This document shows positions 10,116 through 21,870 of a stretch of DNA of 64,000 nt, in pieces. Source of the stretch: Diphasiastrum complanatum (Eukaryota > Streptophyta > Lycopodiopsida > Lycopodiales > Lycopodiaceae); the NCBI GenBank assembly GCA_029204225.1, contig CM055100.1:46125996-46189995 (forward strand), read 5' to 3'. The first letter of the stretch is position 1. Each line of letters opens with the position of its first letter. The translations under genes and the position numbers were made by a program. The notes beneath the pieces are model-generated. The model did not search any database and was not told the DNA's origin. It was given only the letters and a program-made list of their open reading frames with translations.

Positions 10116-10244
10116 GCTAAGACCTAATAACAAGATAAATGAAAGAGGATTGTTTATATTATGTGTAATTTCAATATACAAAATTCTGTAAATTTCAAAT
10201 TTTGATGTGTACGTGTATGTTTTGATTATATGTTATTATGTTAA

Positions 10245-10330
10245 TGTGGCATTCCCATTCCCGTCATTTTTTCAGGGACGTTTTCGTTCCCGTTCCTTGT
10301 CCCAGTTCCTGTGCTCGTCGTTCCCTGGAG
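10245..10330. repeat. Short-word array, word TTCCC/GTTCC
   Basis: CATTCCCATTCCCGTC, then TTCGTTCCCGTTCCTTGTCC and AGTTCC. It is mostly one orientation with one GGGAC. Probably part of the same repeat class as 9540-9762 and 9925-10115. Confidence 0.5.
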
Positions 10331-11338
10331 GCTGGTCTCTATGTGGAGAACCCATGTCCATCATTATCATTTCACATCATCATTGTTGCATATGTGTGCA
10401 TGTTTTTTGATGTGTTTCGAACACGTGTCATGATTCAGCAGGCAAACAACCTCAAGTTTCTTTGTGTAGCATTTTAGGAATTACTTAGAAACCACACATA
10501 CATGTACTGAAACTGAAAAAACTGAAAAACTACTTGATCTATATCCCAGGGAGTCATTCTTAATTTGAGGGAAACTTTCACCAACATGCTCATTTTTTAC
10601 CTCTGCATTTCTACTGCAGCCTAATAGAATCACTATCAGTTCTTCGGCTCTACATGATCAATCTCATAAAATGGGTCATGACTCCCTGACATTCTTTCTC
10701 AAGTTCAACCAGAAACTTACACAACTTTTCCCTGACCCACATGATCTATTTTGCAGTTTTAAGATTAGCTGACCTAGAGTTTTAAGATCAGACGTTTGAT
10801 GATCATAAGGTGATTATAACATTCATATGACCTGATGGAATTTGTCCTGCCAATGCAGTGGCCCATGCTTTCCAATGTTTAGACGGGTGGGTTCAGGATT
10901 AATGATCTAGAAGAAACACCCTTCCTTCCTCCATCCCTTGGTTTATGCAGTAACTTCATCTATTTGTTAGAACTTAGGGTATAAATATTTTTGCTGCTTC
11001 ATAAATGACATGGAGCTCTCATCATGATATGGGAAGCTGTAACGAAATCAACCTGTAATATTATTAAAGTAATCTCAATATATGATCAAGGAGTTAGTTA
11101 TTCGTGCTAACATTCTTTGACTACAGAGAAGAGTGATTGGAATATATAAAGAGCGAATAGGTTCTCAGAATTAAAATTTTCTACAGATAAAAATAAAAGA
11201 TTCAATGCCATTTTCTCTGACTTGTAGGAGGGAAAGTTCAGAATTATCCTGTTTCATAGGACTAGACATCTTGCACAAGATAAAATGAGAAATAGGGAAT
11301 TATACACCACATTAAGTTTACGTGTGCCAGGTACATAC
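10331..11338. other. Intronic sequence, nothing recognised
   Basis: Lies between two exons of the HMCES-like gene. No element ends, ORFs or repeats were recognised. Confidence 0.5.
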
Positions 11339-11424
11339 CCTTCAGCACTGACAAGGCAGCGGTGCTTAGACAAAAGACGGCTGAAGGAGGACTTTTGACG
11401 AACAGATTCTGAACGTGCATTGAA
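11339..11424 (-). CDS. HMCES: SRAP/HMCES-like gene, internal exon carrying FNARSES
   Basis: Minus-strand 86-bp exon with acceptor CTCAG|TTC and donor GAAGG|GTATGT. It reads FNARSESVRQKSSFSRLL, then SKHRCLVSAEG. FNARSE is the SRAP signature containing the conserved Asn and Arg that line the abasic-site pocket. It begins in phase 0, matching the end of the exon at 26560-26716 (…DHYRM|FNARSES), and ends in phase 2, matching the exon at 9157-9269. The intron downstream is 2.07 kb; the one upstream is 15.1 kb. Confidence 0.9.
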
Positions 11425-13124
11425 CTGAGAATAAAACCGAATGCATTCAGGTTAAAAGTCATAAAAGAACTCAGTAATGCATCATTGCTAATATTTTCCT
11501 TGCTAACAAGTACAGTTTTTCTAAAGTGGAGCCAAATAATCAATACTACATATTCAGCATACAAAAGAGTGAAAATTTGTAGTCATAATGCAAACCGAAT
11601 GTGCCTTCTTAGCTTTTAAATAGTTACAAGACCTGACAATGCACACTCTTTGAATCTACACAGAACAGTTCATATATTGTACCATTCATGTTGAACTTCC
11701 AAAGGCTTTTTTTAACTGTTGAAACAGTAATGACTCCTTTTTGTTCTTTTGTATCCCATCAGGTCTATGTGACTATCTTATATTACATGTAAACTAGAGG
11801 CCCGATATGTCATTAATTCAATGGCCAAACTAGAGGGAGCCTCTACTACGTTGGTGGAGCCTATGGAATATCTAACAGTCAGTGTGTGAGTCTAGAGCAC
11901 ACTAGGAGTGTATAAATAAAATGGAGTGAGAACCTCGTACAAACTAGTGGATGAGAAAGAGCTTCAGGGTGTGATGTCATAGTGTGGGGTGCGTAATCTC
12001 CATCAAGTGTGTGGTCACCCCCAAAGCAAGCTATGCACTTTGTACTAACATTGGTCAATCAATCAGATTTGCGGATTTGCGGTGTTGTGCATTAATTATA
12101 CTAGAGTTGTATACCTATTATTCCTTGTGAGTAGAACTCTAATTGCAAGTTATCATGTCATCTTGTACGTATCGAACAGGTATATTCGTGCCTATGTTAT
12201 GGATAAAGACATTATTTTACTATATTCGTGTGGGCCTATGTTGGTTCCTCAATCGATATTTTCATTATTATCCCCATAAATTAAGTACGAGGCTTAAGTG
12301 CATTTAGTTGCTTCTTGGAACTCCCTAGACCAAGATCTTTGTAGAACCATATAGATTTTGGGATCTTAGCCCTAATATTAATAGTAGCTACAACAGACAA
12401 ACCCATGGCCTAGCATGGCATACTGATCTTCTTGATTTTCCCATGGCATCTCAGTAAGTCATGACTATCTTCGGCACTGATGACTAGGCTTATGCTTTGT
12501 TAGCTTGTTATACAGTCTCACCAGTTTACTGCTTGCAACAAACCCCCGACATATCTTTGTCAACTTGTCAAATGGTCACACTAAATCACTGCTTGCTTAG
12601 GGTGTATGTGGGAATGAGCCCCTTTCATTATATCATTCTTATAGGCGAGCTAGCCAAACAACTATTGGGATCCTATAGAAGGTTCCTAGTACAACAAAGG
12701 CTCTAGCCCTATTGCAACATAAGCTAAAAGTGGCTTGTTCATGTCTCTATGAGGCCGAAGCTAGGGTAGGGAGGTATGCATGGGGGCATCGTGCGTACTG
12801 TGAGTTCGAACAAAGGAGATACGGTTTTCCTGTTACTGCCTTCTAAATCGAAGGTGTTAGAAATAGGAAAGTATACCAAGTTATCTCCTAGATACTATAG
12901 ATAGGGCAAGCCATCAATTGGTTTACAAATTAAAAGTTACAACCACCAAAGAGATGTAGAGTACACCAATGTTTCATATTAGCATATTGAACAAATGTTT
13001 GCATGATGGCGAGAACTTGGTCAATGCCTTGGTTACATTATAGGGGTGGAATGCATTAGACCATGGGCGAGCGCGAGTACTCAATCGGAGACAAAGATGG
13101 TTGAGAAATTATGTCTCCGAGAGT
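11425..13124. other. Intronic, unassigned
   Basis: No coding similarity recognised. 11750-12060 has the feel of LTR-like sequence (ATAAATAAAATGG near 11914) but no second copy, TG...CA boundary or primer site could be fixed. Confidence 0.4.
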
Positions 13125-13129
13125 ATCTA

Positions 13130-13579
13130 AGTTACGAATAGAGCCATAGCTGATCTAGAGCTAAGCTATGAAAGCATCACATAAGCAAGACTTAAGCTAT
13201 GAAAGCAGCACATAAGCAAGACTTAACCCTAGAAAGCAGGAAAGAGAGAGATTAAGGAGGCTAAAGAGAGAGATCAATATCCTCAGCTGAATGATAAATG
13301 ACACAGTTTCCCTACTTATAGCCAAGAGGAAGCCCTAAAAGGAAGCTTCCAGTGGCTAGGGCCCAACTGGGAGGGATAATAGTGCGCCCTCCAAGAAGGC
13401 CCCCACTCTCCAGTAATATGTCCAAATGGCCTAATAATAGAATAATAAGGCCAAAGGCCAACCATATAGTTTGAATGTCACTAATGAATAAAAAAGGGCC
13501 CAAGGCTTGCTTATGCATAAAGTAAAGTAACTGTAAATGTAAATGGACGTGGCGAATGTAATGAGCCGAGTCCATAACT
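13130..13579 (-). repeat. gypsy-B 3' LTR (left copy), 450 bp
   Basis: Starts AGTTACGAATAG and ends GTCCATAACT on the plus strand. Read on the element's own strand this gives AGTTATGG...CGTAACT, with ends AGTTA...TAACT instead of the usual TG...CA. The copy has an extra AAGCATCAC-type segment near 13168 that the right copy lacks. Confidence 0.8.
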
Positions 13580-13625
13580 CTCCCCGACACAAAAAAAACA
13601 CCCAACTGCCGAAAAGATAACCGGA

Positions 13626-14560
13626 TCAAGTAGCAGCAAGCCCTAGTGCATCAACAGCTAGAGTAGCATCTGATGTAGAGGAATCAACAAGTGCAGCAAG
13701 AGCACGAGCCTGATCCGCAAGTAATGGTGTATGATAAAAGACATCAATAGGCTCCCATGTGGCCTCCTCAATAGGACGACCATCCCACTGGACCAAAAAC
13801 TGAATTTGTCGGCGGCGTCGACTATGGTATAGACGGACCTGTAATATAGCAGCAGGTAAAAATGGAAATAACTCTGGAGCAGTAGGAAACTCAGCATCAC
13901 AAGGAGCGTCATCCTCAATAGCAGCACGTAATAAACTGACGTGGAATACATCACAAGCGCGTGTGGAAGCAGGAAGCTGTAAGCGATATGTAACTGGACT
14001 AAGAACCTCCACAATGCGATAAGGCCCATAATAACGTGGTGCAAGCTTCTCAGTAGAAGCATGGCCCTGACAAAATGATGATGTGCAAACCGTAAGCGTA
14101 GATAAACCATATCTCCAAGCTGAAACTCAACATGGCGGCGGTGACGATCAACTAAGGTTTGATAACGCTGCTGAACATGCTGTAAATGAGAACTGGCCCG
14201 GGTAATAAGCTCTTGAGCACCTGATAGAAAAGATGCAAGTGTAACAGGTGTATCCTCAGGATGAAGAAGAATGCCAGGTAAAAGCGGTGCATAGCCATAT
14301 GCTGCAGGTAGGGCATCAAACCATGGAGGAATAGTAGAAACGAGTGTATTTAACAAAGCTGGAAGACGAGATAATGCATCAGCAGCAGTGTTAGCATGAC
14401 CAGGATGATACAATATGGAGTGCTGAGGCAGCGATGTACAGGTTGAAGAATTTTGGCTGTTTGGAATAGCAAATGATGTCGGAATTGGGTAGTTTTTGGA
14501 TGAGGATGGGCGCTGGACAGTCAGGGAACTAACTGTGGAAGATAGCTGCAAACTAGAAAC
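13626..14560 (-). pseudogene. gypsy-B pol remnant: RNase H end, integrase C-terminus and chromodomain
   Basis: On the minus strand from 14560: YHPGHANTAADALSRLP (typical end of gypsy RNase H), a linker, then RHRRHVEFQLGDMVYLRLR (integrase C-terminal domain), a frameshift near 14050, PVTYRLQLPAS, and a chromodomain reading FLVQWDGRPIEEATWEP. The frame at 14012-13626 ends in a stop shortly before the LTR. The integrase zinc finger and DDE core are missing, joined by deletion between the RNase H end and the C-terminal domain. The chromodomain marks it as a chromovirus, in a lineage clearly different from gypsy-A. Confidence 0.75.
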
Positions 14561-14801
14561 ATATCAGACGAAAGTGACACGTCGGAAGGCAGGGACAGCG
14601 ATGGAAAGGAAGAGGAGCGCTGGGCAGCAAGGAAAAGAGGGGACAAAACAGGGGGAGCGTTGGGCAGGAAGGAGTGGAAGGAGCAACGATGGAACAGGGC
14701 TGTCAAAGCGGCAATGGAGCTGTAGGAACAGCGATGGAGGAGCAAGGCAAGGCAGCAAAGAAAAAATTCCAGATTGTGCTCAGAAAAGTGCTCTGATACC
14801 A

Positions 14802-15246
14802 AGTTACGAATAGAGCCACAGCTGATCTAGAGCTAAGCTATGACATAAGCAAGACTTAAGCTATGAAAGCAGCACATAAGCAAGACTTAACCCTAGAAAG
14901 TAGGAAAGAGAGAGATTAAGGAGGCTAAAGAGAGAGATCAATATCATCAGCTGAATGACAAATGACACAGTTTCCCTACTTACTTATAGCCAAGAGGAAG
15001 CCCTAAAAGGAAGCTTCCAATGGCTAGGGCCCAACTGGGAGGGATAATAGTGCGCCCTCCAAGAAGGCCCCCACTCTCCAGTAATATGTCCAAATGGCCT
15101 AATAATGAATAATAAGGCCAAAGGCCAACCATATAGTCTGAATGTCACTAATGAATAGAAAAGGGCCCAAGGCCTACTTATGCATAAAGTAAAGTAACTG
15201 TAAATGTAAATGGACGCGACGAATGTAATGAGCCGAGTCCATAACT
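14802..15246 (-). repeat. gypsy-B 5' LTR (right copy), 445 bp
   Basis: Direct copy of 13130-13579 with a few indels and substitutions. It is followed on the minus strand by the primer binding site with no gap. The plus-strand boundary after 15246 is the ATCTA duplication. Confidence 0.8.
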
Positions 15247-15251
15247 ATCTA

Positions 15252-15493
15252 CTAACTTGAAAAGGACTTCGTGTAGTACGTGCCACTTGGGAGAGTTTGC
15301 CATTAAGGAGAAACGACTTTCCAAAGGGGATGGAATATTGGGACCCAATCCCAGACCTTGTACACTTTCGACGAATCAGTTATGGCTAGGCGTATGCCCC
15401 CAGCAAGTAGTGATCTAGTGAGACCATGTAATGTAAGTTTTGGTGACCAAAAACAATTAAAAGTAAGTTTCCTCCCCCTCCCCCCCCCCCCCC
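15252..15493. other. Unassigned, ends in poly-C
   Basis: No feature recognised. The last about 25 bases are nearly pure C and form the insertion site of gypsy-A. Confidence 0.5.
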
Positions 15494-15851
15494 TGTTACG
15501 ATCTCGTGACCAATGCCGAACCCTAGAGAACACAGATAGGTCAGATACCACAGTCAGGGTCGTGTCCAGCGTACACGACCAACCGAGCAAGACAGTGTGA
15601 GTAGTGTGCCCCAGCACGGTCCATAGCTATGGCGGGCCTAACACAGTCTAGGGACCCTGTCAGCAGGACAGGGCCCCCAGTTGGGTCCCGACGTGCAGTC
15701 GGCCACGTCAGTGCCACGTGGCTGACACTTGGCAATTGCATGCTACCAGTCCTCACACTGGGCTAGGAGAAGCTTACTCTATATCAAGGAGTAGGCAAGG
15801 TTGGGTGGAGGAGTTAGTGTTTGCCCTACTGTGGTGTTAGGATCTATTACA
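15494..15851 (+). repeat. gypsy-A 5' LTR
   Basis: 358 bp, TGTTACGA...CTATTACA. A TATA-like CTCTATATC lies near 15777. The primer site CTGGTATCGGAGCC (15852-15865, initiator-Met tRNA type) follows directly. Confidence 0.9.
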
Positions 15852-16744
15852 CTGGTATCGGAGCCATCTCCATCTTTGGGAGCTAAGTAGCAACAGGGAG
15901 AAAGTAGAGAGAGTGCTCAGAATCTCTTAAAAAATTTGGTGGATAAGAGAGACAGATCCAGCGCTGCAGGAGTAGCTTTATACTGTGAAAATCTCCGTTG
16001 AATCATCTTCCTTTCAGTTGTAATATGCGTTAGATTTCTGAGACAGATCCATCGCTGTAGAGACAGCTATCTGACAAGGCAATTTTAGTACAATTCTGAG
16101 TCATCTGAGCGGGAATTTAAGGGGAAAGGATGAGCAGATCCATCGCTGTATAGCTAGCCCTCAGATCTGTAATTGGTAGCAAGTTCTGAGTAGATTAGAG
16201 TATGTTCTAATCAGAAATAGAGTAGCAAGGTCAGCGTTGGACAGGGAGGAGAAAGTGTTCCCTGTTTTTTGAGAATTCTCAGGAGTTTGAGCTTCAAACT
16301 TACTTGCTACAGACCAGCGACCTACAGGCTGACGTCAAATCAGGCATTCAAGGTGATTTTACAGCTGTAAATTGGACAAATCGGACAGGACAGGTTGCTG
16401 TCCAACCACGAGGGCAGGGACATAAAAAATTTCGGATTTCTTGTTGTAAATTTCCGGTTTTTACTCGGTTTGTTGGAGCCCCACACCTGAAATCAGATCA
16501 GTCAGCTACTCAACTCAAGGACCGGGAAATTTGGCACCGTTTTGAAGCTTCAAACTGGGATTTTCCGGGACAGCAGATCTGAAATCTTGGGAAAAAGAGC
16601 TGAGAGGGTTCCTCTTCGTAATTTCTTTGGAAGTACAGTCCTCAGAAACAGCTGAGTCATCTTTCCTTTCCCTTGTACAGTTGCAAATAAGTCTTTTTGA
16701 CCTTTTTAAGCAAAAGTTAAGGTACCTCTCTCTCAGTTCCGAAA

Positions 16745-17906
16745 ATGACCACTCCTCAGAGACCTGATCAACCCCCGAAGAGAGGCTTTGACGAACTTGA
16801 AACAGAAGCCTTGGCTTACAGTAATGGAAATGGAAGAACAGGAATAGTTCGCCGAAGAACTCGACGAACTGGTTACCAAGGAGCAGTTTCTCCAATTGGT
16901 AACAGAAGTGGATGAATTGAAGTTGGCATTAGCCAATTTCAAGTCCAGTGTGGATGACTCATTTGCTGAACTCAAGAGCTTGATTTTGAGTTCTGCAAAA
17001 GGAAGCCTTCCCTCCACTTCTCAGTTGTCCCCTTCTCCACTTCCATCAGTTTCGGGTGAGACTTTACGGTCTCACCCCAATGTTTTTAAAGATTTAAAGC
17101 CTCCTACTTTTAATGGGGAAGAGAAGGATAGAAATGTAGACATTCTACAAACCTTCCTCAGCAAATGGAAGAACATTCATGCTCTTAAACAGACCCCTGA
17201 CCATTTGCAAGCTACTGAGGCCAGTCTTTCCTTAGGGCTTATGGCCTATAAATGATTGTTGAATCTCCAAGAGATTGGGCAGACTCCCCGGTCATGGAAA
17301 GCTTTTGAAGACGCTTTCCTAAGAGAATTCCTACCAGAAAATGAACTTGATAGAGCCTGGGAAGCCTGGGAAAGAACAGTAATGGACAAGTCCCTCATGC
17401 AATATATCTCGCAGTATTGAGAAGCAATTTTAAAAATTAAAAATATGGATGATTATCAGAAAATCAGGGGATTTGTCCGTGGCCTCAAAGATGAATATAA
17501 CGTAGAGGTCCAGAGAAACTCGCCTACTACCCTTGAGCAAGCTCTCAAATATGCTCAAATCTATGATGATTCAGTGGGTAGGAAGAGGGCGAGACAGCAG
17601 CCACTTTCTGACCAGCCTCCTCAGAAAGACTTTCAATTTAAAAAGAAATTTCTAAAAAGAAAGAAAGAAGATAAATTTGAAAGTGAAGCTCCTCAGAAAC
17701 GCCCTTCACTCATACAACCCTTAAAACCAGATGATTTTGAGAAAGCCAAACAAGAACGTTTGTGCTTTGTGTGTATGGGCAAGGGACACACAGTCAGATA
17801 GTGTCCCAAGGGGCCTTTCACTAAAAAAGATTAGAAAGATAAGAAACAAGTCCATCTTGTTCAGACTGTATGTTTCCCCAGTGACTCGGCAACTTCCGAG
17901 ATCAAA
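16745..17906 (+). pseudogene. gypsy-A gag with zinc knuckle
   Basis: The gag frame has first codon bases at positions divisible by 3. It runs from a region with EELDELVTKEQFLQLVTEVD, through PPTFNGEEKDRNVDILQTFL and AFEDAFLREFLPENELDRAW (capsid, Retrotrans_gag type), to a CCHC knuckle, CFVCMGKGHTVR(stop)C, near 17765-17810. Stops interrupt it at 17253 (TGA, where gypsy-C has TGG), 17418, 17799 (TAG, where gypsy-C has CAG) and 17832 (TAG, where gypsy-C has AAG). The N-terminal start is unclear because the first ATG (16745) is in another frame. Confidence 0.8.
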
Positions 17907-18350
17907 GTGTATCATGAAGGTCATGAACATTGTTGCCAGCTGACCTCTGCAATGCTAGCGAGACCCTTCAGCTTTGGGCCGCATGACCTAGTACGTATGC
18001 ATGGGAAAGTTGGTAACCAGTCAGTAAGAGTTACGGTTGATGATGGGGCAACCCATAATCTCATCAACTACACCCTGGTTAAAAAGCTTAAACTACCAAA
18101 AGTACCTAGTCAGCATAGGTACATAGTTTCATTAGCTAAGGGTGAAGATAAAAAAATATGGGAAACTATGGTAAGTAACTTAAATCTTGGTATTCAGGGG
18201 TACCAAGATGAAATAAACTTTCAAATAATGCACCTGGATCACACAGATATTGTTCTCGAGAGAGATTGGCTCTACAGTTTAGGACCTTCCCTCCACAGAA
18301 ACTATCAGGAGAACACCCTCAGCTTTCAGCATTAAGGGCGAGAGATCCAG
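17907..18350 (+). pseudogene. gypsy-A aspartic protease region
   Basis: An open frame contains VRVTVDDGATHNLINYTL, the retropepsin active-site region. It has D-D-G-A where most chromoviruses have D-S-G-A; gypsy-C has the same DDGA, so the change belongs to the lineage and is not decay. A WLYSLGPSL motif follows. The frame ends in TAA at 18333. Confidence 0.75.
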
Positions 18351-20140
18351 TTGCATGGGGAGCATGATGTTCCCAACAGTCCTATGGTCTGCAATTCAGA
18401 GCTCTGTCAGCTAATCGGAGACGAAGACCATCATGTATTCTTATGTGACTTTCAGTTTATTCCTAAAGTTTCTATTTCCAATTCTATACAGCAGAAAATC
18501 AGTAAATTAGAAACTTTATTGTCTAAATTTAAAGATGTTTTTCCTGAAGATTTGCCACATGGTTTACCACCTAGCAGAGAGGTAGATCATGTAATAAACC
18601 TAGTACCAGGTACAGCACCTGTTTCTAAACCTCCGTATCGGGTCAGCCGAACAGAGGATGAAGAAATCACTAGGTAGTTAACAGACTATCTTGGGAAAGG
18701 CCAAATTCAGACCAGTAGTTCACCATGGGCCTCACCAGTCCTTTTGGTGAAAAAAAAAAGAGGGGTCTATGCATCTTTGCGTAGATTACAGAGCCCTTAA
18801 TAAAGTCACAATAAAGAATAAGTATCCTATGCCTCGGGCAGACGAGTTGTTTGATCAACTCGACGGGGCTAAATTTTTCAGTAAAATAGACCTCAGATCG
18901 AGATATCATCAAGTCCGTATAAAATCGGAAGATGTCTCGAAAACAGCTTTTAGAACTCGTCATGGTCATTATGAGTTTAAGGTGATGCCATTTGTGCTCA
19001 CAAATGCTCCAGCTACCTTTATGACCTTGATGAACAGTGCCCTCAGACCATACTTGGGTAAGTTTGTAGTCGTATTTTTAGATGACATCCTCGTCTACAG
19101 CAAAACGAGGAAGGAGCATCTAAAACACCTCAGAAAGGTGTTTCGACTGCTTAGAAAGCATAAGCTTTATGCTAAACAATCCAAGTGTGAATTCTTCGTT
19201 GCAGAAGTAGCGTATTTGGGTCACATTATCTTGTCATATGGGATTATGATGGACCCGAATAAGGTTAAATCCATACTCAGTTGGCTGAGACCTCAAAATA
19301 TTTTGGAACTTCAAATCTTTCTTGGTTTGGCGAGATATTACAGACGATTTGTCAAGGAATATGCTCAGATAGCAGATCCCATGACAAATCTTCTTAAGGG
19401 GAAGGGAAAGGAGTTCATTTGGGAGTCCGCACAGCAGGAGAGCTTTGATGCTCTCAAAACAGCCTTAGTTATAGCACCAGTTTTCAAAGTCGTCGACCCC
19501 AATCAGCCATTTGTGGTCGAAACAGATGCTAGCGACTTTGCAGTTGGTGTTGTGCTAACTCAAAGTGGACGACCAGTTGCGTTAAAAAACTCGAGCCAGC
19601 TCAGACTAGGTACAGTGCCTATGAAAACGAACTCTTTTCTATAGTCCATGCCCTTAAGACTTGGAGGCATTATTTTTATTATTTGTATGGTGCCAACTTT
19701 GAAGTCCTGACAGACCATGAGAGTCTCAGATACCTTTGCAATCAACCTGAGCTTAGAGGTCGGAAAGCTCGTTGGGCACAGTTGATGCAAGAGTTTGACA
19801 TGTCTATCAGATATAGACGGGGAAAATTCAATACAGTAGCAGATGCCCTTAGCAGAATGCCTATGATAAACGAGCTGAGTTTTACTCAGATTCGTAATGA
19901 GTTACTCGAGTCCTTGAGAGGGAAATGCCAGCATGATGCATTCTTCTCTACTATCTGGAACTCAGTCCGGAGCAGACAGTTACAAACTCCAGAACCAGTC
20001 CCCGGGGCTGGTGCCAGTTCATCCAAGAATACGGCAGCTTCCGTTGAGGATGATGATGATGAGTCCGAGTATACGTCGTCAGATGACATTGAGGATTCTG
20101 AGCCTGTATTACCCAAGCAAATCCCAATGGTTGAGGGTCT
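18351..20140 (+). pseudogene. gypsy-A reverse transcriptase and RNase H
   Basis: From [15 protein letters not shown] and [12 protein letters not shown], a TAG at 18675 (CAG in gypsy-C) and an A-run frameshift near 18750. The palm region follows: [31 protein letters not shown], the catalytic [11 protein letters not shown] near 19070, and YLGHII. RNase H follows with [15 protein letters not shown], an 8-bp deletion near 19585, then LTDHESLRYL and FNTVADALSRMP. An acidic linker (DDDDESEYTSSDD) leads into integrase. Domain order is that of Ty3/gypsy pol. Confidence 0.85.
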
Positions 20141-21480
20141 GTTGACTCAAGGATTTGAATGGAAACAATATTCCATTCAAGATGAGTACTTGCTCTATAG
20201 AGATAGAGTATGTGTCCCCAATTCAAAGGATTATAGGCAGCAGGTCCTATATGAATGTCAGGCATACAGAAGACTTATGAGCTTTTTCGTAGGCAATTTT
20301 TCTGGCCCAGTATGAAAAAGGACGTCCAACAGTATGTAACCAGTTGCCAGAAATGTCAAGTAAAAAAAGCAGAGCGTTTAAAGGCAGGAGGGTTGTTGCA
20401 GCCCTTAGAAATACTAGCTGGTAAATGGGAGAGTATCTCCATGGATTTTATAGTAGGCTTGCCTAAAACCCAAAAGGGTAATGACGCTATATGGGTCACA
20501 GTTGACCGTCTGACCAAAATGGCTCATTTCATTCCGACCAAAACAACCGTTAGAGCTCCAGAGTTAGCGAGGTTGTTTATAGACGGGCTATTTAAATTGT
20601 ACGGTCTACCTTCTGGCATAGTCAGCGACCGGGACAATAAGTTTAATGGAAATTTTTGGAGGGCAGTATTCCATCATCTCCATACTAAACTTAATATGAG
20701 TACCACCGACCATCCACAGACGGACAGTCAAACAGAGAGTCTAAATCAGGTGCTGGAGGACATGCTTCGTGCATACGTCAGCAAGAAGCAGACTAATTGG
20801 GAGGAGTATCTCTCGATATTGGAGTTTGCTTACAACAGTACCAAACATTTAGCTACGGGATACAGCCCATTTATGCTGATGTACGGTTTTCAGCCACGCT
20901 CACCCACAGCTGTAGGGTTTAAACAAGAAAAAGTTGAAGCAGCCAGAAACTTTTTAGAGGACCTAAACCAGATGATAGAACATGCTAAGCGTAGCATCAG
21001 GCAATCCCAGGATCGAGCCAGGCATTATGCAGATCCACACAGACGGAATGTGCAGTTCTCCGCCGGTGAGAAAGTCTACTTGAGAGTCCCAATTGACTCT
21101 AAAACCCTCAAATCAGGAGTGTGTGCTAAGTTGTCTCCAAGGTATTGTGGTCCCTTTACCATCAGTAGGAGTCTAGGCGAGGTCACCTATGAACTAGAAC
21201 TCCCACACAGCAGTAAGGCTTTTCCAGTCTTTCATGTAAGTCAGTTACGAAAAGCCTTAGCCAGATTAGAAAATCTGGTAGGGGACAGTGTTCTAGTTCT
21301 CCCATTGGATTCTCAGCAACCTCCACATGAGCCAGAGGAGATTCTTGATAGTAGAGAGACGCAGACTCGTCATACTCTATACCGAGAATATCTGGTCAAG
21401 TGGAATGATCAGCCTGTTGAGAATGCCACTTGGGAAAGAGGCAGCGTCCTTTTCGCAAGATTTTTTCAGACTTCGTCTTA
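20141..21480 (+). pseudogene. gypsy-A integrase with chromodomain
   Basis: The HHCC zinc finger is damaged: a deletion near 20260 removes the His-containing part still present in gypsy-C (ECHDNPSAGNLGIQKTYEL), while CQKCQ remains. From 20255 the frame is open for 408 codons. DDE core: [15 protein letters not shown] (D), IVSDRDNKFNG (D), QTDSQTESLNQVLEDML (E). The C-terminal GPFTISRSLGEVTYELELP is followed by a chromodomain, YLVKWNDQPVENATWERG, near 21385-21450. Chromodomains tether chromovirus integrases to marked chromatin. Stop at 21479. Confidence 0.85.
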
Positions 21481-21512
21481 AAGGACCAAGACGGTTCTTA
21501 AGGGGGAGGGAG

Positions 21513-21870
21513 TGTTACGAGCTCGTGACCAGTGCCGAACCCTAGAGAACACAGATAGGTCAAATACCACAGTCAGGGTCGTGTCCAGCGTACACGACCA
21601 ACAGGGCAAGACAGTGTGAGTAATGTGCCCCAGCACGGTCCATAGCTATGGCGGGCCTAACACAGTCTAGGGACCCTGTCAGCAGGACAGGGCCCCCAAT
21701 TGGGTCCCAACGTGCAATCGGCCACGTCAGTGCCACGTGGCTGACATTTGGCAGTTGCATGCTACTAGTCCTCACAATGGGCTAGGAGGGGCTTACTCTA
21801 TATCAAGGAGTAGGCAAGGTTGGGTGGAGGAGTTAGTGTTTGCCCTACTGTGGTGTTAGGATCTATTACA
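21513..21870 (+). repeat. gypsy-A 3' LTR, preceded by polypurine tract
   Basis: 358 bp, same ends as the 5' LTR. The polypurine tract AAGGGGGAGGGAG (21500-21512) directly precedes it. It is followed by ten C residues. Confidence 0.9.

Larger units (their letters stand above)
13130..15246 (-). mobile_element. gypsy-B: internally deleted Ty3/gypsy element with target duplication ATCTA
   Basis: Two near-identical direct repeats (13130-13579 and 14802-15246) flank an internal part that reads on the minus strand. The target-site duplication ATCTA lies at 13125-13129 and 15247-15251. A tRNA-Met type primer site, TGGTATCAGAGCAC, directly follows the 5' LTR (14788-14801, minus). A purine run (GGGGAG) precedes the 3' LTR. 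Only the RNase H end and the integrase C-terminus with chromodomain remain inside. gag, protease and most of pol are deleted, so the element could only have moved with help. Confidence 0.85.
15494..21870 (+). mobile_element. gypsy-A: full-length, decayed Ty3/gypsy chromovirus
   Basis: 6377 bp with two 358-bp LTRs, a primer binding site, gag, protease, reverse transcriptase, RNase H, integrase, a chromodomain and a polypurine tract in canonical order. Both sides are poly-C (left up to 15493, right 21871-21880), so any 5-bp target duplication would be CCCCC and cannot be delimited. I count about 15 differences between the two LTRs, mostly transitions. The coding part has several stops and at least three frameshifts, so it is not autonomous now. 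It lies antisense in the HMCES-like intron. Confidence 0.9.
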
